A DNA stretch of 64,000 nucleotides from Trichosporon coremiiforme (taxonomy: Eukaryota; Basidiomycota; Tremellomycetes; Trichosporonales; Trichosporonaceae): NCBI GenBank assembly GCA_039545355.1, contig BCJJ01000012.1:327067-391066 (forward strand). Direction: 5' to 3'. Below are positions 34,694 through 46,592 of this stretch, piece after piece. The notes beneath the pieces are model-generated. The model was not told where the DNA came from. It searched no databases and saw nothing but the letters and a program-made list of their open reading frames with translations. The position numbers and the translations under genes are program-made. The number at the start of each line of letters is the position of its first letter. Position 1 is the stretch's first letter.

Positions 34694-35354
34694 CTACAGA
34701 CCGGACTGCGCATTGAGTGAACGGAGATCAGCTATGACGGCCGCGATACCGTCCACTGCTGCCGTTTGTACGGCTTCGACGCCGTCTTCTGCCATATTGC
34801 GGCGCAGATCCCAGAACTTGTCACTAATCTCGGCTCTGAGGGCAATTAGTTTACGCATGATGGCTCTCACGGCCGGATGGACATCGTCGCTCCCTGTCGC
34901 CGAGGGCGCAGGGGACCACCTCGAGTCAACGCCCCAGCAATGACGGAGGCTGAGTGGTCGTGGGACTGTCCGTTGCACCGTGCGCGGAAATGGAGACCGC
35001 AGCGGTGAAGTTGTCGAGCCTGGGGATGGGGCAAGGGGGTGTTGTGGAAAGAGGGCCTGAGCCGCGAACGAGGAAGACGCAAAAACGGGTGTCGGTGGTG
35101 GCAACATGCGGGAATTAATCCTCTCACTGCGTACGATCGTCTCGGTGATGGCTCGCTGGAGTTTACGTATGGTCTGAGTCTCAGTTTCAAGAAAGCCCTG
35201 TACAACTCACACGAAGAGAGCTGATGACAGCAATGCACTGGAGAGCGTTCAAGCCCAGAGTCAGAGCCGCTGGCTGTCAGCTGCACTGCACCAGCTTTCA
35301 CCCACCCAAGACGATAGCAGCGCCGAGGGACGAGGTCTTGAATGGGAACTTCAT
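34694..35354 (-). CDS. Small single-pass membrane protein with helical tail (unknown, A)
   Basis: Reconstructed from three exons: 35354-35306, 35269-35211 and 35173-34694. Introns are 36 and 37 nt with GTGGGT and GTGAGT donors. The product, about 195 residues, starts MKFPFKTSSLG. A hydrophobic span follows at once (GAAIVLAALTLGLNALQCIAVI), crossing intron 1, then a basic helix (RTIRKLQRAITETIVR). A Pro/Ser-rich middle leads to a predicted amphipathic helix (AVRAIMRKLIALRAEISDKF) near the C-terminus. No family is recognised. It resembles in plan the two other small genes downstream (36638-37177 and 39980-40641): same strand, intron near the membrane span, long helical tail. The middle exon composition is unusual, so a missed intron is possible. 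Confidence 0.5.
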
Positions 35355-36637
35355 GTGCTTGCGCTGAGTCTTGTGGACGAGGGAGTGTCGTACGGGCAGC
35401 AGAGGGTTCTGGTGCCCAAAGTTTGCTCGTGGTCGGTAGGGCCACTGACCGTCCGACTGAGGAGACAGAGCTGATGCGGTTTTCTGGGAGATGGAGAACG
35501 TGGACTTCTAGGCGAAAAGCGAAGACATGTGTGCCTTCGTGAGGACGAGGAAGACACACTGTTTACCTCGGAGGCGAGGGGGGATCCATGATGATCTGGA
35601 TCGGCCTGGACCACTGCGCCCCTCATCTCACCACCTTCATCCGCAGTTACGTGGCCGTAGTCAGGCTTCAGTGCGACTAACGCTTGCTGCAGGACATGCT
35701 TATTCCCTCTCCCTCTCTTCCCCTATCAGTCTCTTCTTCTCACAACGCGCAGCCACTCCAATCGCTGTCGACTAAGTCTTCAAATCCACCTGCAGCATAT
35801 GAAATTCCGTAACTTACCTCCAGCGGGTCTCGCCTACTTGGACGTGGTGTTGGCAATCGTCCAACAGCCTGCTACCCGTCGTTCACCACAATGTTTGCCG
35901 GACGTCGCCGCACACGATATACAGAGCTACATCTCGTGTTCTCTTCCTCAAGGCAGAATTCGCTAGCTGATCTTCTGCAGATATTTGCCACGCTTCGACT
36001 TTCCTCCGCAATCGCAACGCGGACACTGCCGAGGTTTATCCGACAACAGATGCACGCACACGGCCCAACGGCGATCGCCACCAAGCAGACGAGACAGGGT
36101 AGTCCTGACGACTACGGCCGTCAACGTCTCGGAGAGGGAGGTTGTCCAGGAGGAGGCTTGGTTGATCCCTGTCACTTCTCGGCCGCTTCGCCGGACCACT
36201 GCCAAATCGCCGGACAGGCCCGCGGTGTCCGTCAGGAGTCGTCTACTCGGCCGCACCGGCAACCACGTCCACATCAGTTTGACCTCCCATGGCCGTACCA
36301 AGACGGCGCACAAGCCCCTGCTTCGCCCCCAGAGCCAGGTCCGAAGCCACTGTGACAAACGCCACCGAGCAGGAACGCGTCAGGATGAGTAGGTTCTCGT
36401 CAGCCGGTGTTTTCCATTGTGAGTCCGTATGAATGAATGATTACATGGTGCAACGTAGGGATACAACGGCTCCTCTCCAGACCTAGGCCGCACGTCCGGT
36501 ACGTCTGATCGAGGAGCTTGTGAATTATACAGTTGGTCTAATCGGTGTAAGGTGGTCGCTCGGCGTGTGCCTCGGCGCGTTCGGTCGGTGATGGTGCGTG
36601 AGTGACGCAGGTTTGCAAGGCCCCAGGGTCGTGCGAT
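35355..36637. other. Intergenic region, 1.3 kb
   Basis: Lies between small membrane-protein genes A and B. A few chance frames occur on both strands (longest about 150 codons), none with splice signals or recognisable motifs. Confidence 0.5.
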
Positions 36638-37177
36638 CTAGAAGGCAGTGCTCGAGGCCGGTTTCTCAATGAGGGCCCTGGGCACCAATCCACTCTCGAC
36701 CCTAGCGATTCTGTCGCGCGCGAATCGCTGCAGCCCTTGCAGCTCGCTCAGTTGCTGTGCCTGCGCCGACGCCGAAGGTACGCTCGAAACGCTCGAGGCG
36801 CCAGAAACGCCAGAGACGCCGGCGATGCCGGTCGACCGTGATCGGGACACCATAGTCTCGATACGCGCAGACAGGTCGGTGTCGAGTGCTCGCAGCTCGC
36901 GCGCCGCCTCGTCCAGTGCGAGCAGGCTTCGCTGCTGTGTTTGCGACATGGAGGCGTAGACCTGTGAAAGTCCCGCTTGCCGGTACAGGAGGACCAGGCT
37001 GAAGACGAAGAGGAAGGCTGCCCGTCAGCTTGATGATCGTGCGTCAAGTGTCTGGGCGGGGTACGCAAGAAACCCACCAGTAGCCACGAGTAGGCAGGAG
37101 ACAAAGACCTCGGACGACTGCGAAAGGGGCGACTCGTAGAGGGCAACGGTCTCGACGGTCTCAACGACGGGCGCCAT
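36638..37177 (-). CDS. Small single-pass membrane protein with coiled-coil tail (unknown, B)
   Basis: Two exons: 37177-37078 and 37017-36638. The 60-nt intron has a GTGGGT donor and a CTGACGGGCAG acceptor. The product, about 160 residues, starts MAPVVETVETVALYESP. One hydrophobic span (VFVSCLLVATAFLFVFSLVLLY) crosses the intron. A helix with heptad-like spacing follows (QQRSLLALDEAARELRALD). Then comes a Ser/Gly/Val low-complexity block and another helix (QQLSELQGLQRFARDRIARV). No family is recognised. The splice-restored membrane segment and clean frame argue that this is a real gene. The N-terminus lacks a cleavable signal, so a type II or tail-in topology cannot be decided. Confidence 0.6.
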
Positions 37178-39979
37178 GGTGTAGATCGTGGTCGAGTGTG
37201 TGGCAGCGATGAAGAAGAGGTGGGATAACGTGCGCCCGTGCGTCCGCTGTTCTTAAGTACGCAAATGACTCGGAGCCAAGAGACCACCGGAGCACAGGTC
37301 GCCCTGCGCCCCGGTCGCAAAGGACGCAGGAAGCAGGAGTCAGTCACACAGATCGTCAAGTTCTCAGGCTTTCGAGTATCCGTGAGTCCCTTGGAAACTC
37401 AGGACAAGGCTGGCCTGAAGCAGCGCCGAAACTCGCAGCTGACGACATGGTATCGTTGTCGCACCCGTGCGCCGTGCGCGCGAGCGCCGGAAATCGGAGG
37501 GCTCGGAGAGTGCGCACACTCTCAAGCTCTATGCTCGATCCGATCCTGGTGTCCTGGTGTCCTAGTATCCTGGACCTGATTAGCGTCCTGAGCTATGTGA
37601 TGATGAATGCTGCTGGCCATCCGAGGCGATCGCAGCGAGGGCTGCCGTAGGCGGAGCGTAGTGGGCCACCAACACTGGCGTCCACCTGGCGTGCACCGCC
37701 CACATGCCCCGAGTGGCTGAAGGCCGCCTGGCCGCCTGGCCGCGCGCGGCGCTTCTTGCCCCGTCACACCGAACTCCATCAAGTGCACATGCACGCATAG
37801 AGTTTGGGCGGGATGCCGTAGTTTCGTCTCCGTCGTCCCTCTCACTGTGCACTGGGGACAGTGTCGTACTCCGCCCATGCTCCAGGTTTATGCTCCAAGA
37901 TCGACATGTGGGTATGTCGCAGCGATTCTCGTTGGGCAGACACGAACGACGAACGCTGGGGTATCTCGGAAGGAGGCAGGAAGTACGCACGCTCGATGAA
38001 GTGGACGACGTGAGGTATCCTATTCAATCATTGATTCAATAAAGTTCACTCTCTTCAGGTGCGGTCTTGCTTTTGCTTGGCGACCAATCAATCACTGATT
38101 GCTTCAAGCCTAGCAAGCCTTCCTGGCCCTCCTAGTCCTTCCTTGTGTCGCGCGCGTCGGCGTGCTTGTTGACATTCATTCAGCCCCGGGCACAAGCTTG
38201 TCAAGCATGTGTGCGCTTGTCGACGCCAAAGCCGACACAATGCCGGATGGCTCCATTCAATGGCTGAAGGCAGGATCTTATGAACCCGGTGCGACCCGGG
38301 TGATCGGGGCATGACCACTTCCATGGCGCATGCCGCAGCTGTTTGGTACAGTGATCAACAAGGGGCAGGGGGTCAACGTAATGGTCAATCTTCGGGAGGG
38401 GCAGGTACGAGAGGCACGACAGACAACCGGTGACCGCTGTCACCGATGGTTCCTCTGCTTCCAAGCTGCATACGTTCTTTCGCAGGTATGCATATGACGA
38501 ACTGCCAGCCGTGCTCCCAGACTTACTTGAGAGCGATTCCAGCACAGTCTTGGAACGACGGAGAGAAGAGAACTTCGGGTGGACGGAGAAGAAGCGGCAT
38601 CAGGAACAGCCGAAAGTCAAGCGTCGTGCTACCTTGCGGGTGACAGACCTTAACCTGTGGGTGCACTCGTGCGCAGTCGTCATCGGTGCTCTAGCTTCTG
38701 ACAGACTCTTCATTCTGAGTGCAGTCTGGGTGTGAGTGCCAGAGTACCGACAAGCGAGCGCATGAGTATGCATGAATGACGGAGTGTGAGAAGAATGCCG
38801 GGCGAGAGATGACCGTAACTCAAAGGCATGCCAAGGCTTGGCGACTCGTGCCGGTCAGTAGTAGAGTGGGGGCGTCCGTCCTTTGGTCTTTCGAGGTGGT
38901 CTCCTCGCCATTGCTGATGGGTTGCCGCGATGCCCAGGCAAGAGCCATGAAGTACATGAAAGCATCAGGAGTGGAGGGTACGACCGAAGCAACGGATGCC
39001 AAGGAATAGGTTCAAAGCCGTCACTCAAGGATAGTAACTCTGACATGAGACTTTCGTAATGCTGCCTCCTTTCTCAGCGCACACTCTGACAACAGCTGAC
39101 AACACCCTCGGATAGTTCTGCTTCGGTACTCTCGGGGCCCGATGAAGCTCGATCGGCGTCAGCCCCCAGTCCCGACGTCGCTGGCTACATTGACCTTGGG
39201 AGCGATCAGGGCGTGCGACGCCGGACTGCGAGAACAAGGGATGATAGACTTAATGAACACAGTGTATGACGGTAAGGGATGGAACGAGAGGGGTGGGAGG
39301 GGTTGGTTGTCAGCTGTTCTGAGACTGTGACAGCAGGAGAGGGGTGTTTCAGAGAACTTCCGTTCACATGTCATCCCATTTTCATGTTCATCGCTCTCTT
39401 TTCTTCGCTTTCTGTGCCGGTCAAATCTCTTTGCAAGCTGGGTGGACTGGCTATCTCCGGGCAGCGATGGTCCGTTGTGAGTTACACGAACAGGAAACTA
39501 TTGCGTCAGTGAAATATCGCAGCGAGCGCAGAGTGTGTCGTGCCCCGAGAATCGCAAAGGCTCGGCACAGAAGTATCGTCGGAATGGAAGTAAGATGACA
39601 ACATGAGACAGGGCACGAGCTACGGAAGGTAGTCTCTACTTATACAAGGGTGGCGAGCGATCGGCTGATGATCGGAGACAGAGAGGAGGAGAGTCGTCAC
39701 TTAAGACGGCCCGCGGCCTGATGGCCGGAGGACCTGTCGGTGAATCGATGTCGAGTGCTCGATCTCGAGTGACGGGGGTGTCTATCGGCAGAGCGTAGGT
39801 ATCGGGGCGTAACAGTCATAAACGCATCAATCAGACAGTCTGTGTCTGATCCGTCTCGATGAGCAGGATCACACAACGTGCGCGACATGGAGAGTGGCTG
39901 CGCTCGCCTCCCTCGTGCCCCACGCGCTCGTGCTCTTCCCACCTCTGAGGATATCGAGTTCCCTCAGAATATCGCCAAG
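37178..39979. other. Gene-poor region, 2.8 kb
   Basis: No supportable gene. Short repeats include a GGCCGCCT dimer near 37724-37742 and TCCTGGTG repeats near 37545-37572. Frames of 60-115 codons occur on both strands, without splice signals that link them. Confidence 0.45.
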
Positions 39980-40641
39980 TTAGTCATGCACGCTGGCCCG
40001 GTGCTGTCCGAGCTGGCTGCTGATCTCCTCCGGAGACACGGAACCGCAACGCAGCCGCGAACAGAGCGAGTACACGTCTCTGTCGACTTCGTCGTCGAGC
40101 TCGATGATCCGGCGCGAAGCGTGGTTCACGGCCGCCTTGGTGCGGCTGGCCGCCTGCAGCGCCTCGAGACGGAGGGCGAGCTGGGTGGCGTGGATGGCTT
40201 GGGTTTGCTCCATCTGGTGCACGGAGGCGCCGGAGGGACGGCGCCCGTCGGCGAGCTCGGTGTAGCGCTTCTGATATCAGCACTGCTCTGACTGGAATCG
40301 ATGGGTGCGTGCCGCAGCTTAGCTATTTACCCGCCTGGTGGCTGGTGACCAGGATGCGGATGGTAAAGTGGACTCACCCTCACCCGCTGATCGCGGAAAC
40401 ACTCCCGAATCAGCGTCGACACGCTGATGAGCGCGAGCAGTACTGCAGGTCAGCTGGGGTCTCCAGTGTTGCCGCCCAACGCACCCCCATACGTACAAAG
40501 AAAGGCCGCGAGAGCAATCACGACGCCGTTCGGCTCGACGCTGATCTCGCCGTCGCCGTTGCCCGGAAGCGAGGTCGGGGGAGGCAGGTGGGCCTGAGAC
40601 TGCTGTTCCGGGGGATGGCCCGTCGTCGAGATCGCCACCAT
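39980..40641 (-). CDS. Small single-pass membrane protein with helical tail (unknown, C)
   Basis: Three exons are inferred: 40641-40497, 40442 to about 40375, and 40270-39980. Introns are 54 and about 105 nt, with CTGACCTGCAG and CTGATATCAG acceptors. The product, about 165 residues, starts MVAISTTGHPPEQQ. A Pro/Gln-rich N-terminal stretch leads to one hydrophobic span (GVVIALAAFLLLLALISVSTL), split by intron 1. A basic stop-transfer-like segment follows (RECFRDQRVRKRYTEL), then a long helix (QLALRLEALQAASRTKAAV and RRIIELDDEVDRDVYSL). Architecture matches genes A and B. No family is recognised. The end of exon 2 is uncertain by two codons because two GT donors are possible. Confidence 0.6.
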
Positions 40642-42602
40642 TGCTGCTTCTGGCAGGATTGTAGATGAGGGGGGAGAGGGGTAGGGCAGGAAAGATGAGA
40701 ACGAGAGGACGAGTGGGGAGTAAGAGACTGGGGATTCGGGGATTTATGCCACAGAAATAAGCGGGACAAGCACGGACACAAGGGGGATCAGTGTGGGACG
40801 AGAGGGTATGAAGTGTTAGTCGCCAGGATGCATCCCGAGCAACACGGCTACGATTACCACTGGGGTGAGCGATTTTGAGTATATGCAAATGTTGGATGTG
40901 AGATTGTTGGACCCATGGGGAACCACCTCACGAGGGCACGTTGCGCTGTTGTCCCCGCCACTAATTCGTCAGCTCAGATCGAGCGAAGCGAGCACGTTTT
41001 GAGCGTCCCTCATCATTGTCTCCTGCAGAGCGGCCCCTGCCGGTCGATCGTACCGCCGCGCCGGGTTGCACATTGGACGGAGTGAGCGCAAGAGGCCATG
41101 AGGGCGATGCAATGGCAGTTCACAGGTTAGGTTTGGTTCACATTAGCGTGCTGGCGGTACCTTCGTCTCCGTTGGTGTCACGAGGCTGAGTTACGGGCTG
41201 ACGGAGTCAAGGTAAATCCCTCGCTGAGCTGATTTCTTAATTCGCTCATGCTACCAAGCTACGGGCGGCCAATCGCGCAATCGCCCCTTCACCCATACCA
41301 ACGGTACTGCTCGTGTTTAGCGCTGCAGCATGCAGTGATGAGGTCATAGGTAATGTCCCATGGCACTAACACACAGTCCGAGAGTGCGCGGGGCTTTCGA
41401 TTGCCCCCCGCCCCCGGATGCCGGAGTGCGGAGTCACTTTGCTGTTTAGCCAATCCTCGGCAGTCACATCGTCGCATCAGCTCGACTGCCGAGCTCGCTG
41501 CATTCTCCAGTTGAGCCTACAGTGTCAGTCCGGGAAGCAGTGGGCCAGTTGCGTCAGAAACAACTCAGTCCTGCGGTAGCTCGCGTACCAGCGATTTGAC
41601 AATCCCGTTTGTTGCAGCTCGGAATTATTCCATCGTTCCTTCGTTCCTCTCGATCTGCTTGAAATTGAGACAAGACACGCTTGGGAAACGCTCGGAAACG
41701 CTTGGGCCGCGTTATTTATAGAGCGCTTGACAGTGCCGAGTTACTTCCAGCGCCACCCCGAGCGGTGCTCGGAAGGAAGACATTGCCCGATCATGGACAC
41801 GGGGACCACGAGGACAACTGGGACAGCGTGATGCAGCTTGGGAACCGAGCGGGCCAGCAGGGCGTGCAGACGATTGCAAGCTTGCACTGAATCGATTGTC
41901 CCGCTGCCCATGGGTTGCATGGCTCGTCTAACTCTGGCGGCTGTCGAATGGACCGATTCACGGCTCAACGGCAGCTTCGAACGAGGTATTTTTCGAATTC
42001 GTTCCATTCGTCCGCATAACACATGACACACCCCTTCCCTGGGTAGCTTATACACTGGGGGAATGGGAATCGGGTCCGCGGAGAGTGCACACAGAAGTAG
42101 GGCACGTAATGGATGCTCGACGGTCGGAAGAGGTGCTCATTGGGCGGCGGGGTGGCGTAGGTTTGTCGAAGTGTGCAAGGTTTGCGAGGGGGCTAGGTGA
42201 ATTGGGCAGAGGATGGTTGGATGAGAACATGGGTGGCGTGGTGCACGGATGAGGGGGGTAGATAACCTGGACGATGATGGGCGGCCAGTCGTTCTCTTCC
42301 GCGATCTGATCCGCTGTTATCTATCGCTGTCCTGTTCTCTCGAATTCGGCCTGGCCCAAGTGCGACGGCGAGACCGAGGCGACCGAGCCTCGTTCTGATA
42401 AGGACGCGATCGCCCGACCGCTGCATCTGCTCGGTCGCGCGAGGCTGCGCCGCGATCCCCAGTGTCCAGCGTCATTGGCGGAACCAAAGATAAGCGGTGA
42501 CCCCTCTGGTGAGTATGACTTCAGCCAGAAACGGCAATGTCGTTCCTATCCCACTTGTCGCTTTCTCCACCCTTTCTTGCCCGGCTTGCCCATCGACACC
42601 AT
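40642..42602. other. Intergenic region, 2 kb
   Basis: Contains the promoter of gene C (leftward) and of the SulP transporter (rightward). No coding gene, RNA gene or strong repeat is seen. Confidence 0.5.
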
Positions 42603-45600
42603 GCCGCCGCGCGACCCCGCAGCAGCGCCGCACATCCCCCCGCCGCTCTCCACCACCCCGCCCGGCCCAGGCTTGCCCACGCACTATGTCAGCGGTTCAG
42701 GTTCCGGGCGCGCGCGCTCCGGCAGTTCAGCCGGAGCGGGCATGTACCGCGAGCTGAGCACGTCGCCGACGACTTCGAACCGCCGAACAAGCGCGACACT
42801 CGGCATCGGGCTTCCGAACCCAAACCAGCGTGCGCGCCGAGTCAGCCACGGAACTGACTCGCGCGTAAACCGCTTGTTCCGCCGCCTGTCGGCCACGTCG
42901 GACCACTCCGATGGGCCCCACGGACACCATCTACACCCGCACCATGTCGTCGATCCCGTCTCCGGCGTCGTTGAAGATGCCATCTGCGAGAGCGAGTTCG
43001 AGCGCGAGGACGATGCGCTGGACGAGTGCGTTTCCACAAGTTTCATTTCCCCAGCTCCCGCTACATGAACGGCATTCCCTGTCACCTGAGCACGCAACCG
43101 CCAGCTCTAGGGGGCGAGGTCAGGAGTGATCTTCGCTTCCAGGAATCCCTTCTCTTAGCAGACTCGCACACCATTGTGCTACGGGCGTAGCTGGCGCAGA
43201 CGCTTGCCGTCTATGTGCGTCGTTGCGCTCTGCGCAAAGCAAGTGGAGTGATCCGCTTGTTCTGCGTCTAGACTCTTGGCCTGTGTGAGGCGGCCGCGCG
43301 AGTCTTGCGGGCACAGCTCACTCCAAAACAAATCTCTACCACACACTCCCACGCCCATCCTGACTCTATAAAAGTTGGAAGACAGCTGACCTTGCGCAGG
43401 AGCACGACCTCGCGCGCCATTCGCGACTCGACCCACCGCCTCGCATCTATGTCCGTTCAGACTAGCGGGTATATGAGTTCTGGCTTCCAGCTCGACCACC
43501 GACCACACCATCCCAGCCCGCTCACAAGCTACATCGGCTCGTCAGTCGACTTCCACGGCACCTCGCCCTCTTCGTCGCGGCACTTCAAGGGCCCCGAGTC
43601 GCCCAAGTCCGGTCCATCTGGCCTCTCGGTACTTATGGAGCGCGGCCGCGCCGGCCTCGGAACATCACAACAATCACAAGACAGCGAAGACTCTGGCGAC
43701 ACGACGCCGCACGCCCGGCCACGCCAACTTTCCCCCGAAATCGACCCGCGCGAGGCTCAGCTCGACTACCGCGCCTCCCACCTCGCCGAAGTACAGGAAG
43801 TCAATGAGGAGATCGAAGACGACATGGGCAACTCGTCCGAGTTCAGGCAGTACCTCGAGGCCGAGGCCGCGAGGCCGCCGAACGAGCAGACACCCTTGCT
43901 AGCTGACAGGAAGCAGGGATGGAGGGCACGCACCGCGGTTGATCTCCAGGTCGCCCGAAACCGCTTCTCCAAGATCACGCTCACAGAGGCTGTCCGCCTC
44001 TGTATCACCGAGCCCATCCATTGTCTCCCGGCCGTCATCCTCGGCGTTCTCCTCAACGTTCTCGACGGTGTGTCGTACGGTATGATCCTCTTTCCGACTT
44101 CGCCCTTCTTCCCCGGCTTCTCTTCCCTCGGCATCTCGATGTACTTCATGTCGTGAGTTGAAAGCTGCCCGCGTCGACCTAACTCTCAGGTGCATTGTGT
44201 CTCAGCTCATCTTCTCGGCCGGCGGCAGTATCTTCGGCGGTGGGAACGGCACGATGATGATCGAGGCGATCCCGTTCTTCCACATCCTTGTGAACCTGAT
44301 CGTGGCCGAGATCGGGGACGACGCCAACTCGATCGTCGCGACGACCATGGCCGCGTTCGCCTTCAGCTCCATCCTGACCGGTCTCGTCTTCTTCCTTCTG
44401 GGCGCATGCCGTCTGGGCTCGCTCATCGGCTACTTCCCCCGTCACATCCTCGTCGGGTGCATTGGGGGCGTTGGTGTGTTCCTGATTCTGACGGGATTCC
44501 AGGTCGCGATGCGCCTGCCCGAGGACGGCTTCCAGTTGAACCTTGACTCGCTCAAGCTGCTCTTCTCGTCGATGCACACGTTTGCGCTGTGGGCTATCCC
44601 TGTGGTGCTCGCCATCTTGCTCCGCGTCATCACACACCATGTTCACCACCAGCTCGTGTTCCCCGTGTACTTCTTCGTGCTCCCGCTCATCTTCTACATC
44701 GTCGTCGCGATCGGACCCTGGAGCCTCAACGACCTCCGCCACGCGAAGTGGATTTTCGAGGTTGACCCGGATCCCAAGCCGTGGTACGAGTTCTACACGT
44801 ACTTCAGCATCAAGAACATCAACTGGGAAGCGTTCTGGGGTGTCATGCCGACACAGCTCGCGCTCGTCTTCTTCGGTATCCTTCACGTGCCTCTCAACAT
44901 CCCCGCCCTCGGCGTGTCGCTGTGCGAGGACAATGTCGACCTCGACCGCGAGCTGGTTGCCCACGGCTTCTCCAACCTCGCTGCGGGACTGACGGGAACC
45001 GTCCCCAACTACCTCGCCTACGTTAACTCTGTGCTCTGTGAGCCCTTTCACGTTCAAGCCCCAAAGCTAACCCCAGTCTATCGTGTCGGCGGCGGCTCGC
45101 GTCTGTCCGGGTTCATGCTCGCGCTGGCGACCAGCGGCATCATGTTTATGGGACCTGGTGTCATCGCCTATCTTCGTGAGCATGAGAACCCCGATTCACG
45201 AGCTAACGTGCAGCCGTATCTGTCGTAGCCGCGCTCATCTTTGTGATGGGCTTTGACCTGACAATCGAGGCGGTGTGGGACACGCGCCACCGTGTGAACC
45301 GGATGGAGTACATCACGATCTGGGTCATCATCATCGGCATGACGGTGTTCGACTTTGTCATTGGTCTCTTCATCGGCATCATCCTCGCCTGCGTCTTCTT
45401 CGTGGTGCAGAGCTCGCGCCGCCGCCCGATCCGCACGGTGTTCAGCGGCGCGACTGCCAAGTCGACCGTGCGCCGCCCCGCCGCGCAGCGAGCGTTCATC
45501 CAGATGGTTGGTTCGCAGACGTACGTCATGAAACTGCAGGGCTTCCTGTTCTTCGGCACGATCGCAGTCGTCGAGGATGAGATCCGCAAGCTGCTCGACT

Positions 45601-46592
45601 TAGCGATGTGGGAGAACAATCCGATCCGCTTCCTCATCATCGATTTTGCGCTCGTTGGCGGGTTGGACTTCTCCTCAGCCGAGGCGTTCGTGCGTATCCA
45701 GCGTCTGCTCGCGGCCAAGGACGTGCTCCTGATCCTGTGTGGCGCCGAGCCGCATGGTCTTGTCGGTACCGCGCTCCGTGCGGTTGATCTCTGGGCAGAC
45801 GAGGATGGAAGCCAGGTCGAGGTGTTCCGGACGCTGAATGACGCGCTCGAGTGGACTGAGAACGCGTACCTGACGGCGTTTTACGACAACAAGGCGCGGC
45901 AGCGGCCCTCGTTGCAACCGACCGAGGCGCGGGGCATTGACCTGCCGAAGATGGCCAAGGTTCCGTTCAGTCTGGCGGAAAGCTTCCAGAACTCGCCTAG
46001 GCGTACGCTGCTCGCCCGCGCGGGAGACGAGAACCTGCACTCTGGCTTTGTAACTTATGGCTCGACGCTAGCGCCGCCGGCTCAATCCCCCAAGTCGCCT
46101 CCTGCAGCCGAAGAGCACCACGAGCAGCCGCGCCCCTTCGGCCAGCCGCTGCAGATTCTCGTCCAGACCCTCGGCCCCTACACGGACGCCGGGACCGAAT
46201 TCTTCCAGAGCGTCACGCCGTACTTCGCCCAAGTCGTCGTGGAGACGGGCCACGTGCTCTGGCGCCAAGGGCAGGCCAGTGACGGCCTGTACCTGATCGA
46301 GTCTGGCTCGCTGCGCGCAACGTACGCTTTCGACGAGCACGCCGAGGCGATCCACGAGACCATGGTGGCGGGTACTGTGGCCGGTGATCTGAGCGCTTTG
46401 TCCGACACGCCGCGCAACGCGACCGTGGTCGCGGAGCGGGACTGCGTACTCTGGAAGTTGACTCCGGAGGCGCTCGAGAAGATGCAGAAGGAGAGGCCGG
46501 AGGATGCGAACCGGCTCACGAAGGTTGTGCTCAAGGGAGCGGTGGAGGAGGTCGATGTCCTCAGCGCGCACCTCATTGCAGTGCTGTCGTAA
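42603..46592 (+). CDS. VSB1: SulP-family vacuolar transporter with STAS and cNMP-binding domains (Vsb1-like)
   Basis: Exons begin at 42603 (MPPRDPAAAPHIPPP) and join across introns at 43026-43399 (374 nt), about 44155-44190, 45038-45077 and 45180-45214. The last exon ends at 46592. The N-terminal 330 or so residues are hydrophilic and Ser-rich. About ten hydrophobic spans follow (for example PAVILGVLLNVLDGVSYGMI, LIGYFPRHILVGCIGGVGVF, IFVMGFDLTIEAVWDT). Next is a STAS domain (FLIIDFALVGGLDFSSAEAF) and finally a cyclic-nucleotide-binding-like fold (GHVLWRQGQASDGLYLIESG ... AGDLSALSDTPRNATVVAE). This SulP-STAS-cNMP order is that of yeast Ygr125w/Vsb1, needed for vacuolar storage of basic amino acids. 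The cNMP pocket lacks the classic FGE-xx-A-L and RxA core, so nucleotide binding is doubtful. Confidence 0.88.

Noticed and set aside
44179..45057. 292-codon minus-strand frame inside the SulP gene
   Set aside because: Antisense to conserved transmembrane segments. Its Glu/Asp/Arg-rich composition is the mirror of hydrophobic codons.
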